From Haloarchaeobius litoreus (GTDB taxonomy: Archaea > Halobacteriota > Halobacteria > Halobacteriales > Natrialbaceae), in the NCBI RefSeq assembly GCF_024495425.1, contig NZ_JANHJR010000003.1, positions 558,001 through 622,000 on the forward strand: a DNA stretch of 64,000 nt, in the 5' to 3' direction. Below, in pieces: positions 36,333 to 45,206 of the stretch; the first letter of the stretch is position 1; each line of letters opens with the position of its first letter. A program made the position numbers and the translations under genes. Under the pieces are notes generated by a model, which did no database searches, was not told the DNA's origin, and saw only the letters and a list, made by a program, of their open reading frames with translations.

Positions 36333-37727
36333 ATGGCAACAGTCCATCTCGATTCGGAAGCCATCGAAACGTTCGAACGACAGTTAGGCGGGACGCTGCT
36401 GAGACCGAGCGACCAAGGCTACGACGAGGCGACTTCGGTCTGGAACGCGATGGTCGAAAAAGAACCCACCCTCGTCGCGAGATGTCGGGGAGCGAGTGAT
36501 GTGATTGCCGCGGTGACGTTCGCCCGAAACCGCGATCTGCGATTGGCCGTCAAGGGAGGGGGACACAACGTCGCCGGGAACGGACTGTGCGACGACGGGC
36601 TGGTGATCGACCTCTCGCCGATGGATGCCGTCCGGGTCGATCCTGCGGCACGGACGGCTCGGGTTCAGGGCGGGGCGACGATGGCCGACCTCGACCGCGA
36701 GACGCAAACACACGGCCTGGCGGTCACGGGCGGGATTATCTCATCGACCGGCGTGGCTGGACTGACACTCGGTGGGGGGTGGGGTCGGTTGGGACGAAAG
36801 TACGGCCTGGCCATCGACAATCTTCGCTCGGCCGACGTCGTCACCGCGGATGGGGACCTCGTCCAGGCAAGCGACGACCAGCACCCGGAGCTGTTCTGGG
36901 CACTCCGGGGCGGTGGGGGGAACTTCGGTGTCGTCACCTCACTCGAATTCGACCTTCACGAGGTCGGTCCGGAGATTCCCGGTGGGGTGTTGGCCTACAC
37001 GCACGACGATGTAGCCGAGGTGCTCCGTTTCTATCGTGAGTTCGCTGCGGAGGCTCCCGACGCTGCCAGCGTCTACGCGGCCTTCATCCCGGCACCGCCT
37101 GAGCCTCGTTTCCCAGAGGAGCAGTGGGGAGAGACCCTTCTACTCTTTCGGCTGTTCTACGCCGGCGACCTCGAATCGGCAAAGGCGGTGTTCGAACCGT
37201 TTCGAGCGTTCGGTGAGCCGGTTATCAACTCGTTCGAACCGATGCCGTACGTCGAGTACCAGCAGATCTCCGACGACCTCTTCCCCGCAGGACGACGGTA
37301 CTACTGGAAGTCGAACTACTTCGACGACTTACCGGACGGACTCATCGAGCAACTCGTTGCGCACGTCGAGGACCTCCCCACCCAGTATTCGTCGATATTC
37401 TTCGAGCATCTGGGAGGCGAGATCGGCCGGGTCGATTCGGACGCCACGGCCTACCCACACCGCGAGCCACTGTTTGCGATTACGGTGTCGCCAGCGTGGA
37501 CCGACCCGGCCGATGACCAGGTACTCATCGAATGGGCACGAGACGTCTACGACGACCTGGCTGCGTACGCAAGCGACGGCGTCTACGTGAACGTACTGAG
37601 CAATGAAGGGGAAGCACGGGTCAGGGAGGCGTATGGCGAACACTTCGAGCGCCTCCGCTCGATAAAGACCGAGTGGGACCCCGAGAACGTGTTCAACGTG
37701 AACCAGAATATCGCGCCGAACAGATGA
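36333..37727 (+). CDS. FAD-binding oxidoreductase (berberine-bridge type)
   Basis: 464 residues. The FAD_binding_4 domain is clear: VAAVTFARNRDLRLAVKGGGHN, the GGGHN flavin motif, and GGWGRLGRKYGLAIDNLRSA. The C-terminal berberine-like tail DPENVFNVNQNIAP is the family's closing motif. These enzymes oxidise sugars, alcohols or secondary amines with FAD. The His of the GGGHN site can hold the flavin covalently, but a second Cys is not evident. SD GGAGG at 36,320-36,324, eight bases before the ATG, supports this start. It is divergent from the HTH regulator. Confidence 0.88.
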   Translation: MATVHLDSEAIETFERQLGGTLLRPSDQGYDEATSVWNAMVEKEPTLVARCRGASDVIAAVTFARNRDLRLAVKGGGHNVAGNGLCDDGLVIDLSPMDAVRVDPAARTARVQGGATMADLDRETQTHGLAVTGGIISSTGVAGLTLGGGWGRLGRKYGLAIDNLRSADVVTADGDLVQASDDQHPELFWALRGGGGNFGVVTSLEFDLHEVGPEIPGGVLAYTHDDVAEVLRFYREFAAEAPDAASVYAAFIPAPPEPRFPEEQWGETLLLFRLFYAGDLESAKAVFEPFRAFGEPVINSFEPMPYVEYQQISDDLFPAGRRYYWKSNYFDDLPDGLIEQLVAHVEDLPTQYSSIFFEHLGGEIGRVDSDATAYPHREPLFAITVSPAWTDPADDQVLIEWARDVYDDLAAYASDGVYVNVLSNEGEARVREAYGEHFERLRSIKTEWDPENVFNVNQNIAPNR

Positions 37728-38197
37728 TATCCGTTGCGACGGGGTCTCATTGCCTACGTAGGTCCGGTGGATGCTCGTGTGTACGTATCGATTCTCCGTG
37801 TCTACGGAATCCGGTTGAATGGGTGCTCTGTCACTGGCCTCGTAACGAATAATTAAACGGGTGAGTGTAGGGGTTGATACGTTTTCCCACCCATCTTCGA
37901 TACGGGAGAAGTGCCCCCCACAAACAACGGTGAGCAGAGCACTCACCAATCTCCCACCCGCCACACTCCCAATCGTGTCCAGGGAACGTAGATTGGCTGT
38001 AAACAGCCAATCGATCTTTTGCCGTTCGGTGTAGGGGAATCACGTATCGACCATCCATTTGATCTGATCGGTATCTATCAAAGACGCCGTGCGAGATACA
38101 GGGGATTCGTTCAGCAGTGTCGTCGCATCGGGTTGGGCTGGAAGCGATAGACGCTGGAACGCGACCCCGGCGATTGCACTCGGGGAACTGGACCCGT
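37728..38197. other. Intergenic region with a perfect hairpin
   Basis: 470 bases without a supported gene. GATTGGCTG (37,991-37,999), loop TAAA, CAGCCAATC (38,004-38,012) is a perfect nine-base inverted repeat, followed by CTTTT at about 38,016-38,020, so it could serve as a terminator between the convergent FAD-oxidase and Tat-lipoprotein genes, or as a site for a dimeric regulator. Confidence 0.55.
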
Positions 38198-39715
38198 TCA
38201 GTTGACCGCCTTCGACAGCTCCGCACCAGCTTTGAACTTCACATCGTTGCTCATCCCTGCAGCGGTGCCAAGATGGACGAGCGGGGCGTCCAGCGCCGTC
38301 GCGGTCACTTGAATCGGGCCGTCGCTGCCGTCGTCGCCATCGCCGCCCCCCACTTCACCGAGGACTTTCACGTTCACGGCGTTGAGCCCTCGGCGGCCCT
38401 GATCCGTCTGGAATGCCGCTGATGCCATCGACTCGATCAGTTCTGCTCCATTCATCTCGGTTCCCTGTCCCTGCGCGATACCGACCAACGAGCCCAACTG
38501 GCTCCGGTCGCGAGAGAACTGCCCGACGATGCGGTCCCCGTAGTCGTCGCTCTCGATATCCTCCGGCGTCACGCTCGCAACCTCGGTCTGACCCTCGTCG
38601 AACAGGAGCGTCACCGAATCCTCGAAGAGTGCACCCTCGTCGAGTATCCACCCCCCGGCGAAGATGACCTGGTCGTCGTGGTGGGTCCGCCGCACGTAGA
38701 ACAGCCCAGGGAGTCGGCACGGGCAGTCCTCGGGCGTCACGGCCACGGGACAGACCAGCGTCTGCGAGTCTGATTCGCCGTCGTTGTCCGGCACCACCAT
38801 GTCTCTGTCCTCGCCAAGGATGATTTCGCCGGTGACATCGGCCGTGAGGAAGACGCGTTTTCCGATGGTGTCGCTCGACACTGGCGCGGCACTGACCACA
38901 GCGCCCCCCGCGGTCCCGTAGCCGACGATGCCCCGGTTTGCGGTGCGGTAGGTGTCGAGTTCCGCCGAGAGGATGTTCTGACAGGTGATGTCCTCGTGGA
39001 GCGACACGAGGCCGTCAATCTGGAGACAGCCGTTCTCGTCGTACTCGATTCCCTGGCTACCGTATTGGTCGTGGAACGGTGCCCGTACACCGTCGGGCTC
39101 GCGTGAGGGGGCGAAGTACGCGAGCGCCCGGTCCAGTGTGAGTTCCTCGGCCAGTGAGCCACGATCACCCGGCAGCTTCGCGTCGGGCAGACAGATGGTG
39201 AACCGCTCTCCGATAGTCGACTCGTTCTCCAGATACTCGATGAGAGCGGCTTCGTTCATCTCGTCAGCGTCCGTCTCGCCGTCGGGACTCAGATTCCGTG
39301 GTGGTCTGCCCGCCAGGGCCTTCGGTGGAATCGGTGAAGCCGTATATTGCACGCTGGTCGACCAGCCTTCGAGTTCAATCTCGCGGGAGTCAGCCCGGAC
39401 CGTCGCCGGCACCGCCCGAACCTCGGTATCAGCACCGACAGAGAACTGCAGTTCGTCATCCTCGGATTGCCCGTCGTTGTCAGTGCCCTGGTTCTGCGGC
39501 GGCGCTTGCCCGGCGTAGAACGCCGCTGGTGCGGACACCGTCGTCCCGACCACCTGCTCACCAGCCTGGTCCAGCAGTCCATCGACTGCACTGCAGCCAG
39601 CGAGGCTCCCTAGTGCGACAGCGCTACCCGCAGCGAGGACCGCTCGGCGCGTCGCCAGAGGAGTACTGCTGTCAGTATCTATGCCTTCGACGTTTGCACG
39701 ACGCCCCCAATACAT
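38198..39715 (-). CDS. Tat-exported lipoprotein, unknown function
   Basis: 505 residues. ATRRAVLAAGSAVALGSLAGC is a twin-arginine signal with a lipobox. The mature protein holds Asp/Glu-rich beta stretches (VGADTEVRAVPATVRADSRE, DVTGEIILGEDRDMVVPDND), a C-P-C pair in VAVTPEDCPCRLPG and a C-terminal SAAFQTDQGRRGLNAVNVKV. No family is recognised. CTTATAT on the minus strand at 39,741-39,747, 29 bases before the ATG, is a TATA box. Confidence 0.72.
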   Translation of the reverse strand: MYWGRRANVEGIDTDSSTPLATRRAVLAAGSAVALGSLAGCSAVDGLLDQAGEQVVGTTVSAPAAFYAGQAPPQNQGTDNDGQSEDDELQFSVGADTEVRAVPATVRADSREIELEGWSTSVQYTASPIPPKALAGRPPRNLSPDGETDADEMNEAALIEYLENESTIGERFTICLPDAKLPGDRGSLAEELTLDRALAYFAPSREPDGVRAPFHDQYGSQGIEYDENGCLQIDGLVSLHEDITCQNILSAELDTYRTANRGIVGYGTAGGAVVSAAPVSSDTIGKRVFLTADVTGEIILGEDRDMVVPDNDGESDSQTLVCPVAVTPEDCPCRLPGLFYVRRTHHDDQVIFAGGWILDEGALFEDSVTLLFDEGQTEVASVTPEDIESDDYGDRIVGQFSRDRSQLGSLVGIAQGQGTEMNGAELIESMASAAFQTDQGRRGLNAVNVKVLGEVGGGDGDDGSDGPIQVTATALDAPLVHLGTAAGMSNDVKFKAGAELSKAVN

Positions 39716-40010
39716 TATTTAGATAACATGTTGTGGAAGTATATAAGATAGTACTAGCATACTTCTACTCCATACGACGGATCGAAGATTCACCGACTTC
39801 GAATCAGTAACGGGACGAATTCTCGGGGTCCTATTCCGATCGAAAGTCACTCGCTGCGAGATACGCGCTGTGTATCTTGCACGCTATCGGAACACTCCTT
39901 TGAATTGTCAGAACGTTCTGTGGTCAATTCGCAAGGTGGGTCTACTACCAGGAGGGTACAACTGGCCACTCTCGAAGCCTACTTGATACGCAGACACATG
40001 CGATTAAGAC

Positions 40011-40229
40011 ATGAGTTTTATCAGACGTCTGTTCAACCAAGTTGACCAGTGGGCCAGCAATCTCTCTCGCGCCCGGTATGCAGTCTTTCTGGGTGCATCG
40101 GCGGCTACCGGCGTTCTCGTCGTTGGGCTACTCCTGAGTGAGGAGTTGTATATTGTTCAGGCGGTCGCGATGGGGGTCGTCATGCTCGTATTAGAGTACA
40201 CGTTTGGAAAATTCCAGGCGGCAGAATAG
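40011..40229 (+). CDS. Small membrane protein, unknown
   Basis: 72 residues, two helices: ARYAVFLGASAATGVLVVGL and LYIVQAVAMGVVMLVLEYTF, preceded by a basic amphipathic start (FIRRLFNQVDQWASNLSRAR). No family is recognised. It stands alone in the accessory zone. Confidence 0.55.
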   Translation: MSFIRRLFNQVDQWASNLSRARYAVFLGASAATGVLVVGLLLSEELYIVQAVAMGVVMLVLEYTFGKFQAAE

Positions 40230-40411
40230 TCGTCGTCGAATGAGGTCCGTGTTAGACTCGCACTACTCCCGAACACCCGTTCCAGTGGCGGGCGTATCGA
40301 TCATAAGATGAACTGAGAGATCGAGGAATCAGGGTTCGCTGCACCACACACCTTCTGTGTTCTCCATTCCCGAGCGAACTCACAGCCGTTTTTTCTCGTC
40401 ATGGACGACTG

Positions 40412-40519
40412 ATGACGACCGAAGAAGAGTGCATCGACGCACTGCGTAAAGGTGGAGGAATTAACGAAGAGCTCCACATTCTATCAGAAGGGCATCAGAA
40501 TTGCCGCGCGACGTTTTGA
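40412..40519 (+). pseudogene. Truncated copy of the HNH/HEAR gene family (5' end only)
   Basis: The first 13 codons (TTEEECIDALRK) match the start of the genes at 42,197 and 44,195, then the frame diverges (GGGINEELHIL...) and stops after 35 residues. The upstream bases also match: CGCTGCACCA and ATTCCCGAGCG occur in the same order before this copy (40,320-40,385) and before 42,197 (42,115-42,165). It is a duplicated module cut inside its first repeat. It lies in the 328-base gap 40,230-40,557, which holds nothing else. Confidence 0.75.
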
Positions 40520-40557
40520 TAACCAGTTCGGGAGAGAGGTGACGACCGTAATTGCCC

Positions 40558-41163
40558 TCAGGCTCGAACTCGCGCGATCTTGCCGTCTCGTAGCCACGTC
40601 TCGTATCGGTCCGTGAGTCCGCGTGAGTCGCGCAGGCGGAGCAATGTGTGTGGGAAGTCGCCTGGAAGCATCACGTCGAGAGTGTAGAGCGGTTCGTCGT
40701 CGAGACCGCCGTTCTCGCGGCGTGGCTGGACCAGCGTCTCACACTCCTTCCCGAACGCAGGCGCGTGGCCTGCCTGGTGGACGCGCAGCACCCGCGGCGC
40801 GTCCGGGCACACGTACACCTCGTTTTCGAGCGTGTAGCCCCGGAGACAACGCGTTTCCAGCCACACGCGTAGCCCGCGGACGAACGCCCCTGAAGCGATA
40901 GCTCGACCGGGTCCCCCGCCGGGGCCATGGTGGGCGTCGAAGGCCTTGATGTATCGGTACCAGTCGAATTCGTACTCGACGAGTGTGGGGCTGTCGCGCT
41001 CTTCAACTCCGGGTCTATGTCTAGCTGCCTGGATCGACGAGATGGCCCGGTGCCATAGCGACAGCACGGCGATGGCGAGGGCACCGGCGAGGAGGACACC
41101 GGTAGCCCGACAGACCTCTCCGAACACCGCGCGGAGGGCGTTGCCCTTGGAGGCTGGGGACAT
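40558..41163 (-). CDS. Membrane-anchored protein of unknown function
   Basis: 201 residues. One N-terminal helix (TGVLLAGALAIAVLSLWH) anchors a soluble part. The soluble part has YEFDWYRYIKAFDAHHG, LENEVYVCPDAPRVLRVHQA and PLYTLDVMLPGDFPHTLLRL; no family is recognised. It is divergent from the formyltransferase gene (55 bases apart), so the two may share a promoter zone. Confidence 0.62.
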   Translation of the reverse strand: MSPASKGNALRAVFGEVCRATGVLLAGALAIAVLSLWHRAISSIQAARHRPGVEERDSPTLVEYEFDWYRYIKAFDAHHGPGGGPGRAIASGAFVRGLRVWLETRCLRGYTLENEVYVCPDAPRVLRVHQAGHAPAFGKECETLVQPRRENGGLDDEPLYTLDVMLPGDFPHTLLRLRDSRGLTDRYETWLRDGKIARVRA

Positions 41164-41218
41164 GGTTGCGCATCAACAGAGGATGGAATAGGCTTTGTGT
41201 CGACCGGGCAGAAGATAT

Positions 41219-42022
41219 ATGCGCCTCAGGTTCTCCCCCTCGGTTGTGTGCGTCGTCCTGTTTACGAGTGCGGAACCGCTCTATCTCCCCCGATACCTCC
41301 AGCCGATCTTCGAGGCTCACGCAGACACTATCGACCAGGTGGTCATCGCCCCCTTCGACGCATCCCCAGCTGAGCAACTACGCTCGCAGGCAGGCATGTA
41401 CGGTGCCCGCGCTGGCATCCGGATGGCACTCCGCTACGGACGGAGTCGGGGGCTTGACGCGTTGCCCGGGCAGGTCGCCCGGCGTGTCACCGGGCGGTAT
41501 CACTCGGTTCCGTCGGTCGCGAGAGCCCATGGCATCCCCGTCGAGCGCATCCCCGACGTGAGTGACCCGACGTTCGTCGAGCGTATGGAGGACCTCGCAC
41601 CGGACCTTCTGCTCTCGATCGTGGCGGGCCAGCGACTTCCCGGGCCGGTCCTGGAGAGCGCCAACGACGCGGTGAACCTTCACGGGTCACTACTGCCGAA
41701 GTACCGCGGCCGGGCGACCGCCTTCTGGCCGCTGTTCTACGGCGACGACCGAACGGGTGTCACAGCACATCGTATGACCGAGCGCTTCGACGCAGGCCCG
41801 ATTCTCGCCCAACGGGCGTTCCCCCTCGACAACGCCGACACCGTCGATACGGTATACCGCAAACTCGCCAAGGTGGGCGCCTCGCTCGTTGTCGAGTTGC
41901 TTGCCGCCTATCCAGAATTGCCAGCCGAGCGCCCCAACGGGACGACCCCGGCAGACTACCACGGGCTTCCGGGCCCAGAGGAGCGACGCCTGTTCTACGA
42001 GCGCGGCAACGCGTTTCTCTGA
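41219..42022 (+). CDS. Formyltransferase family protein (Fmt-like)
   Basis: 267 residues. The formyl_trans_N fold is visible: VVCVVLFTSAEPLYLPRYLQ start, DLLLSIVAGQRLPGPVLESA, and VNLHGSLLPKYRGRATAFWP, the N-x-H-x-S-L-L-P-x-x-R-G formyltetrahydrofolate motif. Catalytic Asp follows at GDDRTGVTAHRMTERFDAGP. It transfers formyl groups from 10-formyl-THF, for example onto an amino sugar. The Met-tRNA-binding C-terminal domain is absent, so it is probably not the initiator-tRNA enzyme. The ATG at 41,219 lies at a natural start just before the strand. No sugar genes adjoin it. Confidence 0.85.
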   Translation: MRLRFSPSVVCVVLFTSAEPLYLPRYLQPIFEAHADTIDQVVIAPFDASPAEQLRSQAGMYGARAGIRMALRYGRSRGLDALPGQVARRVTGRYHSVPSVARAHGIPVERIPDVSDPTFVERMEDLAPDLLLSIVAGQRLPGPVLESANDAVNLHGSLLPKYRGRATAFWPLFYGDDRTGVTAHRMTERFDAGPILAQRAFPLDNADTVDTVYRKLAKVGASLVVELLAAYPELPAERPNGTTPADYHGLPGPEERRLFYERGNAFL

Positions 42023-42196
42023 TGAGCCCTCTATGACCGATACGCATCTACACCGAACCGCCGTTTCAGCGGTGAGCGTCTCGGTCTGAGAGGGCCTCAA
42101 CAGCGCTAGAAATCACGGTCGCTGCACCATACACGTCCTGCCCGCTCGATTCCCGAGCGCACCAGCAGCCAGTTTATTCGTCGGCACGACCGACTG

Positions 42197-42751
42197 ATGA
42201 CGACCGAAAAAGAGTGCATCGACGCACTGCGTGAAGCTGCTTCGAAACTGGGCGAATCACCCACCAAAGCGGCGTACGAGGAACTCGGATTACAACCCGC
42301 GTCCGGGACGATCATCAGGACGATGGGTGGCTGGAACGATGCGAAAGAGGCGGCCGGGTTGGAGACGTACTACGCTGGCCAGTTCGGTGGCGACGACGTC
42401 GAACCGAAACCCGACGACATCGAACTCCCCGAGGACGTGACGTGGGAGGAGCTGTCAGACAACCAGCGCTGGTACTACAAGAACCGACAGCAGGAGATCG
42501 AGAAGAAGGACCGACGACGCGCCGAACTGCGGTCCTGGCTCCACGAGTACAAACTACAGCAGTGTGCCTGCGTCCGCTGTGGCGAAGGCGACCCAGCCTG
42601 CCTCGACTTCCATCACACCGGCGAGAAGGAGATGGGCATCGCTGAGATGGTCATGTACGGATACAGCCGAGAATCGATACTGGAGGAGATAGAGCGTTGT
42701 GAAGTGCTCTGTGCGAACTGCCACCGGAAAGAGCACTACGTGGAACCCTAA
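42197..42751 (+). CDS. HNH-type protein with homing-endonuclease-associated repeat
   Basis: 184 residues. Residues 5-55 are one homing-endonuclease-associated (HNH_repeat) unit: DALREAASKLGESPTKAAYE to MGGWNDAKEAAGLE. A charged helix (QRWYYKNRQQEIEKKDRRRA) links to a zinc-bound HNH-like end: CVRCGEGDPACLDFHHTGEK and CEVLCANCHRKEH, where the CxxC pairs bind zinc and HH supplies the catalytic His. DNA binding or nicking is likely. TTTATT at about 42,171-42,176 is a TATA candidate and fits a leaderless start. It belongs to the same family as 44,195 and the cut copy at 40,412. Confidence 0.85.
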   Translation: MTTEKECIDALREAASKLGESPTKAAYEELGLQPASGTIIRTMGGWNDAKEAAGLETYYAGQFGGDDVEPKPDDIELPEDVTWEELSDNQRWYYKNRQQEIEKKDRRRAELRSWLHEYKLQQCACVRCGEGDPACLDFHHTGEKEMGIAEMVMYGYSRESILEEIERCEVLCANCHRKEHYVEP

Positions 42752-42936
42752 CGCGGCTTGTACATCAGATTCACACGACCCTATTGTCGGTTACGAACAA
42801 CTATGCTGACCGAACCCTAGCACATCGAATCCCTCCGAACGACAGTCACATAACTCGGTCGCTCACCGATGGAAACAGCGGGCATGAATATGGCAGCAGT
42901 AGAGATATATCACCACCCTTCGCCGGAACACATGCT

Positions 42937-43971
42937 GTGTATCTCTACACACCGGATCAGATAGACCGGGAGCGCGCACATCACCAGGCGGTCATCCAGG
43001 GGTCCGAGGATGTCGACGTCAAGCGCATCGGCAACCTCGGAGAGCTGGCGTTCGAGCAGTTCTGCCGTGAGTACCTCCCCGTCGAGATGTGGGAGTGGAA
43101 GAACGAGGAAGCCCTCCGTCGCTGCAACCCCGAGAGTTTCTCCGGCTACGACTTCGAGGTGTTCGGCTACGAGATCGACGTGAAGACCTCGCGGGACGTC
43201 TCCGCGTTCCGACCAGCGAACATGCTCGAGAACGACCCGGACGACGACATCGTCGTCATGGTCTGGCACCGAGACAACGAGGACGGGCTCATCCTCCTGG
43301 GCTGGGAGCGAACCGAGACCCTGAAATCGAAGGTCGAAACCCAGGAGGAGTACTCCGGTGAAGAACCCGAGAAGCTCGCACACCTCTCCGCGAGACCCAT
43401 GAACGAGCTGCACGACCTCGGGCCGAACACCGCCCACCTCAACCAGAAACCCGAGAACCCGTTCTCGCCCGGCGACAGAGTCACCAAAGCCGGTGACGAC
43501 GACGCATCCGTCGCGGTCGTCGTCGAAGTCCTCCCACCGGAGAAGAACACGACCGCGTTCGGACAGACGATGGACGGCGAAGCCGTCAACGTGGCGTTCC
43601 CCGAGATGCTTGACGACGGCCCCGGTGACTGGCGGACGATCCCACCCGCGAAGCTCGCCTCCTACTGCGACGACCAGAGCATCAGGCTCTACACCTACAA
43701 GCACACCAACCTCAAACACGCAGAACAGCCGTTCACTCCCGGCGATCACGTCATCAAACCGGATTACGACGACCCCGATCTCGCCGTCGTCGTCGAAACG
43801 AACGACGAGCACAAAAAGGACATCAGCGTCGCGTTCCTCCATCAGCTCGAGGACGTGGTCGACGACGACTTCTACCACCAGCCGAACGAGCTCTCCTCGT
43901 TCTGTGACGAGAACGGTGTCAGCGTGTACTCTTTCGCTTCCTCGGTGCTCGAGTTCGAACACCAGTACTGA
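42937..43971 (+). CDS. PD-(D/E)xK nuclease-like protein with two C-terminal repeats
   Basis: 344 residues from a GTG at 42,937; TATA ATATAT at 42,905-42,910 lies 29 bases upstream, so this start is leaderless. An upstream in-frame TTG at 42,784 would add 51 residues with no similarity. The N-terminal part has the pattern of a nuclease: Glu in GELAFEQF (~36), Asp at YDFEVFGYEIDVKTS (72), and D-V-K (81-83). The C-terminal half holds two copies of about 80 residues, each FSPGD(R/H)V...VVVE...LAS(F/Y)CD: residues ~175-255 and ~265-340. DNA cleavage is plausible, not proven. Confidence 0.6.
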   Translation: MYLYTPDQIDRERAHHQAVIQGSEDVDVKRIGNLGELAFEQFCREYLPVEMWEWKNEEALRRCNPESFSGYDFEVFGYEIDVKTSRDVSAFRPANMLENDPDDDIVVMVWHRDNEDGLILLGWERTETLKSKVETQEEYSGEEPEKLAHLSARPMNELHDLGPNTAHLNQKPENPFSPGDRVTKAGDDDASVAVVVEVLPPEKNTTAFGQTMDGEAVNVAFPEMLDDGPGDWRTIPPAKLASYCDDQSIRLYTYKHTNLKHAEQPFTPGDHVIKPDYDDPDLAVVVETNDEHKKDISVAFLHQLEDVVDDDFYHQPNELSSFCDENGVSVYSFASSVLEFEHQY

Positions 43972-44194
43972 GATAGTCGGCACGTGACGCGGGTTCTATA
44001 GGACGCTTCGGCACTGCGAGGTGCTTGATGACACGGACTTCTGTCGATACGTGATCTGTGTGAAGCCAGCTCAACGAGAATCCAGTCACGCTCCTATTCG
44101 GTCGGCTCGAAGTGTGCATGCCTGACTTCAGAGACAGCGGACAGCGTCCCTACACAGACACACGCCAGCCAGTTTGTCCGGTCACGAACGGGTG

Positions 44195-45028
44195 ATGACG
44201 ACCGAATCAGCCTGCATCGAAGCCCTCCAAACGGCTGCGCAACGCCTCGATGAATCCCCCACGAAAGCCGCCTACGAGGAGCTCGGACTGCGTCCAGCAT
44301 CGGCCACCATCATGCGGACGATGGGTGGCTGGAACGACGCGAAAGAAGCTGCCGGACTCGACACACACCCCTCCTCCGGGACCCGCGTCGGCTCCAAGCC
44401 CGACGACCTCCCTGCCGACGTCGACGACGCCTGGGAGTCGCTTACCGTCGACCAGCGCTGGCACTACCGGAACCGGAAATGGAACACCGAACGGACGCTC
44501 GAACGACGTGCGTCGCTCCGTCGCTGGATCCACGAGATCAAACGCGAGAGTAACGGCTGTACGCGGTGTGACGTGTCCACTCCAATCTGTCTCGACTTCC
44601 ATCATCGTGAGGGAGAGCAGAAGGAGATGGCTGTGAACAAGATGGTCCCCCACGGCTACTCGAGGGCGGATATCCGTGCCGAGATCGAGAAGTGCATCCT
44701 CCTCTGTGCGAACTGCCACGCTCGCGAACACACGGCCCGAATCGAATCCTCCAGCGAACAGAGAACGAAAGAGGACCGTCTCCGATCTTGGACTCGAACG
44801 TACAAGCGAGAGCGAGGATGTCGACAGTGTGAGGAGCGTGACCCGCGTTGCCTCCAGTTCCACCACGTCGCGGAGAAGACACTGGGCGTCGGAGCCATGA
44901 TCGCGAACAGCTATCCCGAATCGGCGGTCCGGGACGAGGTGGAAAAGTGCGAGGTCCTCTGTGCGAACTGCCACCGTCGGGAGCACCTCGATGCGCCGAC
45001 CGATGCAGGAGAAAGCGACAGGATTTAG
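44195..45028 (+). CDS. HNH-type protein with repeat and doubled zinc-HNH module
   Basis: 277 residues. The first 55 residues are the same homing-endonuclease-associated repeat as in 42,197 (CIEALQTAAQRLDESPTKAA, MGGWNDAKEAAGLD). Then two HNH-like modules follow: CTRCDVSTPICLDFHHRE with CILLCANCHAREH, and CRQCEERDPRCLQFHHVA with CEVLCANCHRREH. Duplication of the whole zinc-HNH unit is the difference from 42,197. The ATG at 44,195 is used; an earlier GTG adds 7 residues. Its stop codon lies inside the probable promoter of the tRNA gene. Confidence 0.85.
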   Translation: MTTESACIEALQTAAQRLDESPTKAAYEELGLRPASATIMRTMGGWNDAKEAAGLDTHPSSGTRVGSKPDDLPADVDDAWESLTVDQRWHYRNRKWNTERTLERRASLRRWIHEIKRESNGCTRCDVSTPICLDFHHREGEQKEMAVNKMVPHGYSRADIRAEIEKCILLCANCHAREHTARIESSSEQRTKEDRLRSWTRTYKRERGCRQCEERDPRCLQFHHVAEKTLGVGAMIANSYPESAVRDEVEKCEVLCANCHRREHLDAPTDAGESDRI

Positions 45029-45031
45029 TAA
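45023..45031 (+). promoter_or_regulatory. TATA-like element of tRNA-Gln, overlapping the HNH stop codon
   Basis: ATTTAGTAA at 45,023-45,031 lies about 27 bases before the tRNA and contains the TAG of the HNH gene. It is the only AT-rich stretch there. Confidence 0.45.
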
Positions 45032-45054
45032 CCCAGTCTCCTCCACTCGAGTGA

Positions 45055-45127
45055 AGTCCTGTGGTGTAGTGGCCAATCATGAAGCCTTCTGGGGGCTTCG
45101 ACGGAGGTTCGAATCCTCCCAGGACTA
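45055..45127 (+). tRNA. tRNA-Gln (anticodon CUG)
   Basis: 73 bases that fold as a tRNA. Acceptor stem AGTCCTG/CAGGACT closes with discriminator A at 45,127. The anticodon arm is AAGCC/GGCTT around TTCTGGG, giving CUG. The T arm is GGAGG/CCTCC with TTCGAAT. No intron and no encoded CCA. It sits at the edge of the mobile-looking region and is a candidate integration site, but no second copy of its 3' end was found in the window. Confidence 0.93.
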
Positions 45128-45206
45128 CTCCTTCCGACGGCCAATTTCTTCGAGCGGTGCGTATCGTTCTCGGGTGTTCCGCGGAATCTCTCCCAACTCC
45201 GAACCG

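Noticed and set aside
42784-42936. TTG start at 42,784 for the nuclease-like gene
   Set aside because: The added 51 residues lack acidic bias and family similarity, and a TATA box fits the GTG at 42,937.
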